Positions 34,954 through 44,396 of a stretch of 64,000 nucleotides of DNA are shown one piece after another (within the stretch, counting starts at the first letter, position 1; the number at the start of each line of letters is the position of its first letter). Position numbers and translations under genes: made by a program. This stretch comes from DASXUG01 sp036504995 (GTDB lineage Bacteria > Pseudomonadota > Gammaproteobacteria > Burkholderiales > Methylophilaceae), in contig DASXUG010000005.1 in assembly GCA_036504995.1 (NCBI GenBank), positions 124,001 to 188,000 of the forward strand. Direction: 5' to 3'. The notes under the pieces were generated by a model. That model worked only from the letters and a program-made list of their open reading frames with translations. It did not search any database and was not told where the DNA came from.

Positions 34954-35340
34954 ATGGAACCAACGCTCACGACCCCAGATCACCTAAAACCAACCCTTGA
35001 AGCGCTTATGCGTATAGAGCCGCTATTTCATGCCGTATGCCCAGAAGCCACAGAAAGCCTATTTGAAGAATTAGTCGCTGATGACTTTTGGGAAATTGGC
35101 GCATCTGGACGTAAGTATAGCCGAGAGTTCGCACTACACACCTTAAAGTCCAGGCAATACACCGATGCTGAAAATTGGCAAACCAGCGACTATCACCTTA
35201 GCCAAATTAGTGAGTCAGTTTATTTACTAACCTACACATTACATCAACCCAACCGCACGACGCTTCGTCTGACTATTTGGCAGCAGGTAAGTGGTCAATG
35301 GAAAGCAACTTATCACCAAGGTACTGTCGTTCAAATTTAG
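34954..35340 (+). CDS. DUF4440 / NTF2-like protein
   Basis: A 128-residue cytoplasmic protein whose pattern (FEELVADDFWEIGASGRKYSREFALHTL ... LSQISESVYLLTYTLHQ ... TLRLTIWQQVSGQWKATYHQGTVV) fits the DUF4440 group of NTF2-like cone-shaped folds. Such proteins bind or transform small molecules, but no catalytic residues can be assigned. It is followed 36 bp later by another hypothetical gene on the same strand. Confidence 0.8.
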   Translation: MEPTLTTPDHLKPTLEALMRIEPLFHAVCPEATESLFEELVADDFWEIGASGRKYSREFALHTLKSRQYTDAENWQTSDYHLSQISESVYLLTYTLHQPNRTTLRLTIWQQVSGQWKATYHQGTVVQI

Positions 35341-35376
35341 CGCTAAGTTTTTGCAGAATCTGCCGATATTAATGGA

Positions 35377-35994
35377 ATGAAACTTCGACATATTGTGCTG
35401 GTTGTACTGCTCATAACAGTCACCGTTATCTGGCAACAAAAACACCATGCACGCCACAGCGACTTTATGCACCAGCAAGCGATGCTCTCCAGCATTCATT
35501 TTTCTGATGAACCGCAGCAAACCGATACAGATAAACCTAGCTTCGAGTTTAAAAATTACTCAGTCAAGCCGCTGGCTAATTTTGTGATTCGAGCACGCAT
35601 CCTTTCAGCCACCCACTACTCCCTTGATGCGTCGTCTACCTTATCCCCAATCGACTTGGCACTCGGCTGGAAGCGCATGGCCGACCCAGCCATATACGAT
35701 GCTCTCAACATTTCCCAAAGTGGGCGCTGGTATCATTACTCTTGGCGTGAAGCTCCGCCCATTCCGCCACAAGAAATCATTGAGTCTTCTGCTAATATGC
35801 ATATGATCCCAGCGAACGAATCGGTTGCTCGGGTACTCAATCAAGCCACGAGTAACAAGTTCATCAAGATAAAAGGCATGTTGGTAGAAGTCAGCAATAA
35901 CAAAGGCTGGTTTTGGCGTAGCTCACTCACCCGCAAGGACTCAGGCGGAGGAGCCTGCGAGGTGATATTTGTGGAGGCGGCGGCTATTGAATGA
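35377..35994 (+). CDS. Hypothetical membrane-anchored protein
   Basis: A 205-residue protein with one N-terminal membrane segment (IVLVVLLITVTVIW, about 6-19) and a periplasmic remainder containing DLALGWKRMADPAIYDALNISQSGRWYHYSW and KIKGMLVEVSNNKGWFWRSSLTRKDSGGGACEVIFV. Similar proteins occur in other proteobacteria as conserved hypotheticals. The Gly-rich GGGACEVIFV tail is notable. No function can be assigned. Confidence 0.75.
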   Translation: MKLRHIVLVVLLITVTVIWQQKHHARHSDFMHQQAMLSSIHFSDEPQQTDTDKPSFEFKNYSVKPLANFVIRARILSATHYSLDASSTLSPIDLALGWKRMADPAIYDALNISQSGRWYHYSWREAPPIPPQEIIESSANMHMIPANESVARVLNQATSNKFIKIKGMLVEVSNNKGWFWRSSLTRKDSGGGACEVIFVEAAAIE

Positions 35995-36064
35995 CTAACC
36001 TAAACCAATAGATACTCTGCGCGCAATCCACACTTTTGTCATAATTCTCTGCTAACATACTAGG

Positions 36065-36379
36065 ATGTTGCAGCGTTTCTTCGTCAGTCTATCCCTTATA
36101 TTTATGTTTGCCTTCGCGCAAACAGGGGCGGTTTTGCATGAAATTTCGCACTATGCAGACATTACGAGCCCCGTTAAACAGCAAGACAAAGCGCCTCACT
36201 CACCGATTTGTGACAAGTGTATAAGTTACGGGGAACTTGCCCACGCATTAGACTCCAGCTTTTCTGCACCGCCAGTCATTGCTACGGTTCACGCTTTATT
36301 TGCACCGCAATCTTACGCTTACACTCAAACCTTACTCCAAGCTTACGCTGCTCGCGCTCCACCCACTCAACTCGCTTAG
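36065..36379 (+). CDS. Small exported DUF2946-like protein beside a TonB receptor
   Basis: A 104-residue protein with signal peptide (MLQRFFVSLSLIFMFAFAQTGAVLHE). The mature region carries HEISHYAD and CDKCISYGEL, a His/Cys arrangement of the DUF2946 kind often encoded next to metal-related TonB receptors. It ends 59 bp before the ZnuD-like receptor on the same strand. Metal binding in the periplasm is inferred from the residues and context. Confidence 0.65.
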   Translation: MLQRFFVSLSLIFMFAFAQTGAVLHEISHYADITSPVKQQDKAPHSPICDKCISYGELAHALDSSFSAPPVIATVHALFAPQSYAYTQTLLQAYAARAPPTQLA

Positions 36380-36438
36380 ACCTAAATTAGCGCCTGTATT
36401 TCAGGCTATTTTTGTTTTATGAGTTTTGAGGATTCATC

Positions 36439-38490
36439 ATGGCTACTGTTCGTCATTTACGCGGCTTTTCGCACAAAAAATTATTATTAGCTTTATCTAT
36501 TGCATTCAACCAGCAAGCGGCTTTCGCAGCCGACACCACCGAAAACATTACGACCAGCCCAGTTGCGGTCACTGGCAACCCACTCGGCGTTAGCTCTGAT
36601 GAAATGGTTACGCCTGTGTCGGTATTAAATGGTCACGATTTATCTATTCAACGTGAAAGTACTTTGGGCGAGTTATTGAAATCCATCCCTGGAGTGAGCG
36701 CCAGCTACTATGGCCCCGCCGCTTCTCGCCCCATTATTCGCGGCTTAGATGGCGATCGCATTCGCATGATGCAAAATGGCGTAGGCATTCTGGATGCCTC
36801 TGCGCTCAGTCCAGATCACGCTGTAGCGCTTGACCCGATCGTGATTGAGCAAGTAGATGTGGTGCGCGGCCCTGCAGCCTTGCTTTACGGCGGTAGTGCT
36901 GTTGGCGGTGTGGTTAATGCCATTGACCACCGTATTCCCACCGAGTCACTGAATGGAATTACAGGTCGCTACGAAGCGCGTCTTGGTGGTGCCGATAACC
37001 AAAAGAATGGTGCTGCAGTCGTTGATGTTGGCAATGGTTTATTTGCCATTCATGCCGATGCATATGGCCGAAAAACCGATGACTTAAGCATTCCTGATTA
37101 TGCAAAAATTCCAAGTTTGCGCGCCGCGAGCGATATTAAAGGGCGTCTGGTCAACAGTAGTTCAGAGGGCAGTGGCGGCGCGCTTGGCGCCTCTCTCACG
37201 CTGGACAATGGATACGCTGGTTTGTCTTACTCCAACTTTAATAACAATTATGGCTCTGTCGCAGAAGAAAATGTTCGCATCGACCAAAAAAGCGACCGCA
37301 TCGATTTTGCAACTGAGTTCAAAAATCTGGGCAGCATTGTCAATCGGGTTAAATTCCGCACGGCTTATACTGATTATCAACATCAGGAAATTAACACCGG
37401 TACCGTGGCCACTACTTTCACCAACAAAGGTTGGGAAGGTGCGCTAGAAATGGGCCATGGCAATATTGGCAGAATGTCGGGCGTGGTTGGTTACCAATTT
37501 CAGTTTTCCACATTTCAAGCCTTGGGTAGCGAGGCGTTAATTCCCAAAAGTAATACCAGCAGTAATGGCATATATCTTTATGAAGAGCTGCCTTTTGACC
37601 TATATAAACCCAAAGACCTTAAACTCACCTTGGGTGGGCGCATTGATGACGTGATGCAAGAGTCTGAAGGCGGCGGCAAATTTGGTGCCCCGCTCAGTCG
37701 CAACTTTACACCTCAAAGTATTGCAACTGGGGCACTTTACAACTTTACTGAGCGGTGGTCCTTGGCCACCAATCTATCACATAATGAGCGTGCGCCCACT
37801 TACAGCGAGCTTTATGCCAATGGTCCACACGATGCCACAGGGCAATTCGAAATTGGCAATACGGCACTTAATAAAGAAAAGTCCAACGGTATCGATACAC
37901 AGCTACGTTGGAAATCTGGTAAAGATTCCGCCAGCATCGGTGCGTACTACACACGCTTTAACAATTATCTGGGGTTCTTCAATACAGGCCGTACTGTGGA
38001 TGACCAAGGGGTTGTAGATCCGAATGGAGATTTAAATGAAGCCGTTACCAGACAGGTACCTGCATCGTTTAAAGGCATAGAAAGTGAAGCCAAATTTAGG
38101 ATTTACGACCAAATCGGCGCACTTGATTTACGCTTACGCGGTGATTATGTGCATGCCACCAACTTAAGCACTGGCGAGCCCTTGCCGCGTATTGCACCGA
38201 TACACCTAGGGTTTGGCTTGGATTATCAATTGAATAAATTAAGCACTAGGCTAGATGTATTGCATGGCTTTAAACAAGACCGCGTGGCGCAAAATGAAAC
38301 AGCAACGGATGACTATACCCAGGTCAACCTCACGGCAACCTACAGGCTCAGTTCAGCATACCACTTTGAGCTGTTTGCCAAAGCCAACAACTTGCTGGAC
38401 GAGACCATACGTGAACACACTTCGGTATTGAAAGACATTGCACCACTAGCTGGCAGATCCTTATTAGTAGGGGTGCATGGCGAGTTTTAA
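36439..38490 (+). CDS. TonB-dependent receptor, ZnuD-like
   Basis: A 683-residue outer-membrane receptor. After a signal peptide ending in AFAAD come the plug domain (about 45-165), with PVSVLNGHDLSIQRESTLGELLKSIPGVSA, SRPIIRGLDGDRIRMMQNGVG, SPDHAVALDPIVIEQVDVVRGPAALLYGGSAVGGVVN, and a barrel ending in LLVGVHGEF. The phrase LDASALSPDHAVALDP is characteristic of the ZnuD branch of receptors, used for zinc uptake in Neisseria. Zinc as substrate is an inference from family; I see no convincing Zur site. It is intact. Confidence 0.85.
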   Translation: MATVRHLRGFSHKKLLLALSIAFNQQAAFAADTTENITTSPVAVTGNPLGVSSDEMVTPVSVLNGHDLSIQRESTLGELLKSIPGVSASYYGPAASRPIIRGLDGDRIRMMQNGVGILDASALSPDHAVALDPIVIEQVDVVRGPAALLYGGSAVGGVVNAIDHRIPTESLNGITGRYEARLGGADNQKNGAAVVDVGNGLFAIHADAYGRKTDDLSIPDYAKIPSLRAASDIKGRLVNSSSEGSGGALGASLTLDNGYAGLSYSNFNNNYGSVAEENVRIDQKSDRIDFATEFKNLGSIVNRVKFRTAYTDYQHQEINTGTVATTFTNKGWEGALEMGHGNIGRMSGVVGYQFQFSTFQALGSEALIPKSNTSSNGIYLYEELPFDLYKPKDLKLTLGGRIDDVMQESEGGGKFGAPLSRNFTPQSIATGALYNFTERWSLATNLSHNERAPTYSELYANGPHDATGQFEIGNTALNKEKSNGIDTQLRWKSGKDSASIGAYYTRFNNYLGFFNTGRTVDDQGVVDPNGDLNEAVTRQVPASFKGIESEAKFRIYDQIGALDLRLRGDYVHATNLSTGEPLPRIAPIHLGFGLDYQLNKLSTRLDVLHGFKQDRVAQNETATDDYTQVNLTATYRLSSAYHFELFAKANNLLDETIREHTSVLKDIAPLAGRSLLVGVHGEF

Positions 38491-38515
38491 TCAGCATAGG
38501 CTGATCTTTTGTAAA

Positions 38516-38556
38516 TTCAGTTTGGCTGAGAGGGTATTTAACTCAGCCAAACTGAA
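38516..38556. terminator. Hairpin after the ZnuD-like receptor
   Basis: A perfect 15-bp inverted repeat (38516-38530 with 38542-38556, TTCAGTTTGGCTGAG arms, 11-nt loop) 26 bp beyond the receptor stop codon. A T-run does not follow, so it may act as an RNA-stabilising or Rho-assisted end. Confidence 0.65.
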
Positions 38557-38645
38557 ACACCGCTGTATACAGCCCCATATCCACTACAAAAGCCCCCCGC
38601 CTTGAGTTATGATACGAGACTTAACAATTTAGCTTAGAGATCATT

Positions 38646-38918
38646 ATGGCACGCACTGTAAACTGCATTAAACTAGGCCGCGAGGCTGATGGCATGGACT
38701 TCCCGCCCTACCCAGGCGCACTCGGTAAACGCATCTATGAAAGCGTTTCAAAAGAGGCTTGGGCTGGCTGGCTTAAGCAGCAAACCATGTTAGTGAATGA
38801 AAACCGTTTAAGCTTGGCTGACCCTGCCGCGCGCAAATACCTTAGCGAGCAAACTGAAGCCTACTTTTTCGGGGCTGGTGCAGACTCGGCCAGTGGTTAC
38901 ATTCCGCCAAAACCTTAA
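38646..38918 (+). CDS. yggX: Fe(2+)-trafficking protein YggX
   Basis: A 90-residue protein that limits oxidative damage to iron-sulfur clusters. MARTVNCIKLGREADGMDFPPYPG with its single conserved Cys, KEAWAGWLKQQTMLVNENRL and the C-terminal YFFGAG are the family signature, at the usual length. It has its own promoter region and is followed 59 bp later by ppk. Confidence 0.96.
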   Translation: MARTVNCIKLGREADGMDFPPYPGALGKRIYESVSKEAWAGWLKQQTMLVNENRLSLADPAARKYLSEQTEAYFFGAGADSASGYIPPKP

Positions 38919-38977
38919 ATAAATCAAATCGCACTTATCTTTAGCTCCGACCAACACCAGAACAGAGAATCATCACT

Positions 38978-41065
38978 TTGGCACCCATTAAGTTAAACCA
39001 AGACTACTTTATCAACCGCGAGCTTGGCATTCTTGCTTTTAACAGGCGTGTACTAGCACAAGCAGAAGACGAGCGCGTTCCACTGCTTGAGCGCTTAAAG
39101 TTCCTATGCATATTCAGTAGCAATATGGATGAGTTCTTTGAAGTACGTGTCGCTGGGGTTAAAGAGCAGATCAAATTTAATGACAATCATGCTGGACCCG
39201 ACGGCCTGACTCCGCAGCAAGTATTTAAAATGCTCACAGCCGAGGCGCATGAGCTGGTTGAGAAACAATACAAAATACTAAATGAAGTTGTTCTGCCGAA
39301 GTTAGACGCGCAAGACATACGCTTTCTGCGCAGAACCTCTTGGAATGACGCGCAGCGCGAGTGGATTAAAGCCTACTTTTTTAGAGAGTTAATGCCCATA
39401 CTCACGCCCATTGGCTTGGATCCAGCACACCCATTCCCCCGCGTATTAAACAAGAGCTTAAACTTTGCTGTTGAACTGGAAGGTAAAGATGCTTTTGGCC
39501 GTAACTCAGGCGTTGCCATCGTGCAAGCACCTCGTGCTTTGCCGCGTGTGATTCGCTTGCCTAACCATATTTCTGGTTGTGAATATGGCTTTATTTTTTT
39601 ATCTTCTGTGCTACACGCGCATGTAGGCGAGCTATTTGCAGGTATGCAGATTAAAGGTTGCTACCAATTTCGCGTCACCCGCGACAGCGACCTGACGCTT
39701 GACGATGAAGATACACGCGATTTACGTAGCGCCTTGCAGGGTGAATTATCGCATCGTCAATTTGGAGATGCCGTGCGTCTGGAAGTGGCTGATAGCTGCC
39801 CGTCTGAAATGTCTGCATTTTTGCTAGATCAGTTTGGTCTATCTAAAGAAGACTTATACCAAGTCAACGGCCTAGTGAATTTAGTCCGCCTGATGCAAGT
39901 GCCTGATTGGGTCGATAAACCTGTACTTAAGTTTAATCGTTATAGCGCGGGCACGCCCAAAGAGTTGGTGAAAGAGCCTGATATTTTCAAAGCAATTCGC
40001 AAACACGATATTCTGCTACACCACCCGTTCCAATCATTTAACCCAGTGATTGAGTTTATCAAGCAGGCGGCAGAAGACCCTAATGTACTGGCCATTAAAC
40101 AAACGTTTTATCGCACCAGCGCTGACTCCACCTTGATGACCTCGTTGATTGAAGCGGCTAAACGCGGCAAAGAGGTTACCGTAGTAGTTGAGTTGCTTGC
40201 GCGCTTTGACGAAGAAGCGAATATCAATTGGGCAGCCAAGCTAGAAAATGCAGGCGCCCATGTAGTGTACGGCGTGGTTGGTCATAAAACACACGCCAAA
40301 ATGGCAATGGTGGTGCGTCGTGAAGAAGATAAATTGCGCCGCTATGTTCACTTATCGACTGGCAATTACCATCAACGTACGGCAAGACTATATACCGATT
40401 TCGGCCTGCTCACCTGCAATGACGAATTATGCGCAGATGTGAATGATGTGTTTGCTCAACTCACGGGGCTTGGCAACGCGAGTAAGCTTAAACACATCTG
40501 GCAATCTCCGTTTACTTTGCACTCAAATTTGATTAATGCCATTCATCAAGAAACCGCTCACGCAAAGGCTGGCAAAAAAGCGCACATCATCGCCAAAATG
40601 AATGCTTTGTTAGACGCGGACATTATTCGCGCTTTGTATGAGGCATCCGCCGCTGGCGTGGAAATTGATTTAATCGTGCGTGGCGTATGCGCACTTAAAC
40701 CTGGCATCCCCAAAATTTCTGAGAATATTCGCGTGCTCTCTATCGTTGGCCGCTTCTTGGAACACAGCCGAATTTTCTACTTCTACAACAATCAAAAAGA
40801 AGATTTGTATTTGGCGAGTGCGGATTGGATGTATCGTAACTTTTTCCGCCGCATCGAAGTGTGCTTCCCGATTTTAGATGAGAAAGTCAAAAAACGTATC
40901 ATGCGTGAAGGCTTGGAGCCTTACCTAAAAGACAACACCAACGCCTGGCAAATGTTACCCGACAGCCGCTATATGCTATCCCCAACGAAACAAGGTGCAG
41001 CATTTAGTGCTCAGCAATTTTTAATCGCTGAATTTGGGCAAGATCTGCCATTAGGAAAACAGTAG
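38978..41065 (+). CDS. ppk: Polyphosphate kinase
   Basis: A 695-residue enzyme that reversibly makes polyphosphate from ATP. The N-terminal FINRELGILAFNRRVLAQAED, SSNMDEFFEVRVAG, the HPFQSFNPVIEFIKQAAEDPNVLAIKQTFYRT segment, GHKTHAKMAMVVRRE with the autophosphorylated His, HLSTGNYH and the C-terminal RIEVCFPI are intact. The start is TTG at 38978; the next ATG would cut into the conserved N-terminus. It is convergent with ppx, the degrading enzyme, and phoU is nearby. Confidence 0.96.
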   Translation: MAPIKLNQDYFINRELGILAFNRRVLAQAEDERVPLLERLKFLCIFSSNMDEFFEVRVAGVKEQIKFNDNHAGPDGLTPQQVFKMLTAEAHELVEKQYKILNEVVLPKLDAQDIRFLRRTSWNDAQREWIKAYFFRELMPILTPIGLDPAHPFPRVLNKSLNFAVELEGKDAFGRNSGVAIVQAPRALPRVIRLPNHISGCEYGFIFLSSVLHAHVGELFAGMQIKGCYQFRVTRDSDLTLDDEDTRDLRSALQGELSHRQFGDAVRLEVADSCPSEMSAFLLDQFGLSKEDLYQVNGLVNLVRLMQVPDWVDKPVLKFNRYSAGTPKELVKEPDIFKAIRKHDILLHHPFQSFNPVIEFIKQAAEDPNVLAIKQTFYRTSADSTLMTSLIEAAKRGKEVTVVVELLARFDEEANINWAAKLENAGAHVVYGVVGHKTHAKMAMVVRREEDKLRRYVHLSTGNYHQRTARLYTDFGLLTCNDELCADVNDVFAQLTGLGNASKLKHIWQSPFTLHSNLINAIHQETAHAKAGKKAHIIAKMNALLDADIIRALYEASAAGVEIDLIVRGVCALKPGIPKISENIRVLSIVGRFLEHSRIFYFYNNQKEDLYLASADWMYRNFFRRIEVCFPILDEKVKKRIMREGLEPYLKDNTNAWQMLPDSRYMLSPTKQGAAFSAQQFLIAEFGQDLPLGKQ

Positions 41066-41075
41066 ATAAACCAGA

Positions 41076-41118
41076 AGCTTGCTTGGCTTAAGCACTGTGG
41101 CTTGAAGCCGAGCAAGTT
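41076..41118. terminator. Imperfect hairpin between ppk and ppx
   Basis: AGCTTGCTTGGCTTAAGC (41076-41093) pairs imperfectly with the complement at 41100-41118, leaving a 6-nt loop, in the convergent gap. It may stop both transcripts; no strong T-tract is present. Confidence 0.5.
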
Positions 41119-41167
41119 AAGCTCAACCAATTTAGCATTAGCCCAGAATTAACTTAGTCGACGGAAG

Positions 41168-42658
41168 TTAAGTAAGCGACAGTTGGACGCCAATTTCTTT
41201 CCAATAAAGAATTTCATTGTCCAACTCCGTCTGTGTCAGCGGGTTATCTTCAAGCCAACCCTCTTCAATATGTAAGTCAACCCCTTTTGTGCCCCAATAT
41301 AAATCCAGCTTAGGGTGATTATCATCTAGACGATTGCGGTGGAACAAAATGGATAGACGCAGAATGAGTATCAGTAAAGTACGATCATCGGTTATTAACG
41401 GCAAATTCAGCTTGGCTAGTGAGCGACGCTGCGCTCGTACTAAAGCACCTAGCGTTTGCTGTTCCATTTTTGAGAAGCCTGGCATATCCGCATTTTCAAC
41501 AATATAAGCTGAATGCTTATGGTAGCCGCTATGCGCAATTGAAATGCCAATTTCATGAAGCTTAGTCGCCCAAATCAGATACTGCTTTGCAGTGGCAGCG
41601 GGCATGTTCAACATATCATCCACTTGCGAGAGCAGCTCTAATGCTAGCTTTTGCACACGCCTTACCTGATCACGGTCTACATGATAGCGTCGCATAAAGC
41701 TGGTTACGGTCGTCACGCGCGTATCTTGATGATGCATACGCCCTAACAGCTCATACAGCACACCCTCACGCAAGGCGCTGGTGGCGGTAGTCATACGTTC
41801 AATATCTAAGGCCTCAAATGCAGCTAACATAATCGACAAACCACCTGGCATCACCGCAGCACGATCAGCACTTAACCCAGGCAATTGAATTTTTTTGATC
41901 TCTTTAGCCTTAATCAGCCTGGCTCGCAACTCAAGCAAACCATCGCGCGTAATTTCGCCATCAGTAATTTGACTTAAGCGCATCACTTCACCCAAAGCCC
42001 GTGCTGTGCCTGACGAACCTACGGCTTCTTGCCAGTTGCCTGCAGTAAAGTTTTTGCGTATGCCTTCAACTTCACTACCCGCCGCTAACCTGGCACTTTC
42101 AAAATTACTCTCGCTTAATTTGCCATCAGAGAAAAACCGTAATGTGTAGCTGACACAGCCCATATACAGGCTTTCCATCTCTTCAGGTTCAAGCCCTTTG
42201 CCGATGATAAACTCAGTAGAACCGCCGCCAATATCAATTACCAGACGCTTGTGTGCTGCTGGTGGCAAGCTATGACTCACCCCCACAAAAATCATGCGCG
42301 CTTCTTCACGACCTGCAATGACCTCGATCGGGAAACCTAATGCAGCTTGTGCTTCTTGAAGTAATTGCGGTGCGTTCTTTGCGACCCGAAAGGTATTCGT
42401 GGCTACGGCTCGAACGGCTTGCGGAGGCAAGCCGCGCAAGCGCTCGCCAAATCGCTTCAGGCATTCAATTGCACGCTGCTGCGCTTCCGCATCTAGATGC
42501 TTATCAGGGCCTAAACCAGCCCCGAGGCGCACCACTTCGCGCAATGAGTCATGAAAAATAAGATGGTCATCAACCACACGAGCCAGCTGCAACCTAAAAC
42601 TATTGGAGCCTAAATCAACGGCGGCGATTTCAGAGTAAGGAGGGGATTTAGCAACCAA
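41168..42658 (-). CDS. ppx: Exopolyphosphatase
   Basis: A 496-residue Ppx/GppA phosphatase that removes terminal phosphate from polyphosphate. ASKHA-fold motifs are clear: AAVDLGSNSFRLQ, AVATNTFRVAKN, VIDIGGGSTEFIIG, SSGTARAL and MPGGLSIML. The C-terminal HD-like region (about 305-496) is present. The start is TTG at 42658, as no upstream ATG or GTG is in frame and the motif AAVDLGS follows within 13 residues. GppA activity on pppGpp cannot be excluded. It is convergent with ppk. Confidence 0.94.
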   Translation of the reverse strand: MVAKSPPYSEIAAVDLGSNSFRLQLARVVDDHLIFHDSLREVVRLGAGLGPDKHLDAEAQQRAIECLKRFGERLRGLPPQAVRAVATNTFRVAKNAPQLLQEAQAALGFPIEVIAGREEARMIFVGVSHSLPPAAHKRLVIDIGGGSTEFIIGKGLEPEEMESLYMGCVSYTLRFFSDGKLSESNFESARLAAGSEVEGIRKNFTAGNWQEAVGSSGTARALGEVMRLSQITDGEITRDGLLELRARLIKAKEIKKIQLPGLSADRAAVMPGGLSIMLAAFEALDIERMTTATSALREGVLYELLGRMHHQDTRVTTVTSFMRRYHVDRDQVRRVQKLALELLSQVDDMLNMPAATAKQYLIWATKLHEIGISIAHSGYHKHSAYIVENADMPGFSKMEQQTLGALVRAQRRSLAKLNLPLITDDRTLLILILRLSILFHRNRLDDNHPKLDLYWGTKGVDLHIEEGWLEDNPLTQTELDNEILYWKEIGVQLSLT

Positions 42659-42728
42659 AGCAGTGCCTAGAAAAAATACTTGAATATATTATAACGCGAA
42701 CCCCATGTAGCAAGCCGCAAAATAGATG

Positions 42729-42763
42729 AAAAAAAGGCGAACATGATTGCCCGCCCATTTTTT
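42729..42763 (-). terminator. Probable terminator after phoU
   Basis: On the minus strand a short GC stem (GGCG/CGCC) flanked by A6 and T7 runs lies about 70 bp beyond the phoU stop. The stem is imperfect, so the assignment is moderate. It would separate phoU from ppx. Confidence 0.5.
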
Positions 42764-42830
42764 ATCGTCTCAAACCAAAACTATGCAACGCTTCAATACG
42801 CCGCACCCTAGGTCACGGCATAGTAATCTA

Positions 42831-43535
42831 TTATTCGCGTGTTTCTCGCTCAATCTCTTCCATACTCACATGGCGCACATCTTTGCCCTTCACCATGTAA
42901 ACCACATATTCTGAGATATTTTTCGCGTGATCACCGATACGCTCAATTGCTTTTGCCACAAATAACACTTCAAGTGACATCGAAATTGTACGTGGATCTT
43001 CTAGCATAAAGGTAATCAACTGGCGTGTGCAAGAGCGGAACAACTCATCAACCTGCTCATCTTGGCGCGCTACATCTACTGTTCTTGTAACATCTAGTCT
43101 CGCAAATCCATCTAGGGCCGTGCGCAGCATTTCGCGCACTTGACCAACCATAGACTTAATTTCGCTGAATCTCGGCGTAAACAAGCTACCAGCTTCGTGA
43201 ATTTTTTGAGCGACGCGCGCGATTTTTGTCGCCTCATCGCCAATACGCTCTAAGTCAGTAATGGTCTTAACAACCATCATAATCATGCGTAAATCACCAG
43301 CCGCGGGCTGACGACGTGCAATAATATGGCTGCAGTCCTCATCAACCTGAACCTCGAGCGCATTCACTTTGTGGTCGTTGGCGATGACGCTTTCAGCCAA
43401 ACTAAGGTTGGCATGCACCAAAGAATCCAACGCATTGACGATTTGCTGCTCTACTAAACCGCCCATTTGCAGAACTTTAGCGCGAATGCCCTCCAGTTCA
43501 GCATCATACTGCTTTGATGTATGTTCGGTTTGCAT
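42831..43535 (-). CDS. phoU: Phosphate signalling regulator PhoU
   Basis: A 234-residue two-bundle helical protein. Its paired signatures DLRMIMMVVKTITDLERIGDEATKIA and SLEVLFVAKAIERIGDHAKNISEYVVYMVKG hold the acidic metal-binding E/DxxxD sequences. PhoU restrains the Pho regulon through PstB and PhoR. Those genes are not within the window; here it is adjacent to ppx and ppk, linking it to polyphosphate. The ATG at 43535 has an AAGGAAA Shine-Dalgarno. Confidence 0.96.
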   Translation of the reverse strand: MQTEHTSKQYDAELEGIRAKVLQMGGLVEQQIVNALDSLVHANLSLAESVIANDHKVNALEVQVDEDCSHIIARRQPAAGDLRMIMMVVKTITDLERIGDEATKIARVAQKIHEAGSLFTPRFSEIKSMVGQVREMLRTALDGFARLDVTRTVDVARQDEQVDELFRSCTRQLITFMLEDPRTISMSLEVLFVAKAIERIGDHAKNISEYVVYMVKGKDVRHVSMEEIERETRE

Positions 43536-43659
43536 AATTTTCCTTGTTTGACTGGTATAAAATGTACATTTTCAACGCAAATGTATCAACACACTATATC
43601 GTAGACCTAAATTGTGACAATTTTATGAATTCGGCCCAGTGCACTAACACACCAAAAAA

Positions 43660-44316
43660 CTATTTCGTATAAGTTTTTACACCTTCAGGTGTTGCAAGCA
43701 ACAACACATTGGCTGGACGCGCAGCAAACAAACCGTTAGTTACCACACCCACGATCTGATTAATCTTTGCCTCCATCTCTACTGGGTTACTAATCGTTAA
43801 ACCATGAACATCCAAAATAAGATTGCCATTATCGGTTGTAAAATCACGCAATATTGGCTGACCACCGAGCTTCACCAACTCTCTTGCCACGTAGCTACGT
43901 GCCATAGGCAAGACTTCCACGGGCAATGGGAACTTACCTAAAACGGGGACATACTTGCTTTGATCGCAAATACAGATGAATGATTTTGCGCAAGCTGCCA
44001 CGATTTTTTCGCGGGTTAGAGCACCACCACCACCTTTTAACATATGCAAATGTTCGGTAATTTCATCTGCGCCGTCGACGTAAATATCCATACCATTGAC
44101 TGAGTTTAAATCAAATACTTCGATGCCATGATTGCGCAAACGCTGCGCCGTAGCCTCTGAGCTCGCAACAGCACCATCAATTTTATGTTTAACCTTTGCA
44201 AGTTCATCAATGAAAAAATTGGCTGTAGAGCCCGTGCCCACACCGATAATGCCGCCTTTGACATACTCAATGGCTGCTTGTGCAGTTTGTAATTTAAGTT
44301 GATCTTGTGGACTCAT
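43660..44316 (-). CDS. rpiA: Ribose-5-phosphate isomerase A
   Basis: A 218-residue cytoplasmic enzyme interconverting ribose 5-phosphate and ribulose 5-phosphate. IGVGTGSTANFFIDEL (phosphate loop), VDGADEI (catalytic Asp), LKGGGGALTREKI with the catalytic Glu, and the GLFAARPANVLLLATPEGVK tail are intact. It is divergent from ilvA, with an 80-bp control region between them. Confidence 0.97.
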   Translation of the reverse strand: MSPQDQLKLQTAQAAIEYVKGGIIGVGTGSTANFFIDELAKVKHKIDGAVASSEATAQRLRNHGIEVFDLNSVNGMDIYVDGADEITEHLHMLKGGGGALTREKIVAACAKSFICICDQSKYVPVLGKFPLPVEVLPMARSYVARELVKLGGQPILRDFTTDNGNLILDVHGLTISNPVEMEAKINQIVGVVTNGLFAARPANVLLLATPEGVKTYTK

Positions 44317-44396
44317 TCTACTTTTACCCTTATGTTTTCTTTATAATGACGAAATATATAATCATAACACCGTGAATCACGGATTTTGTAATTCCC

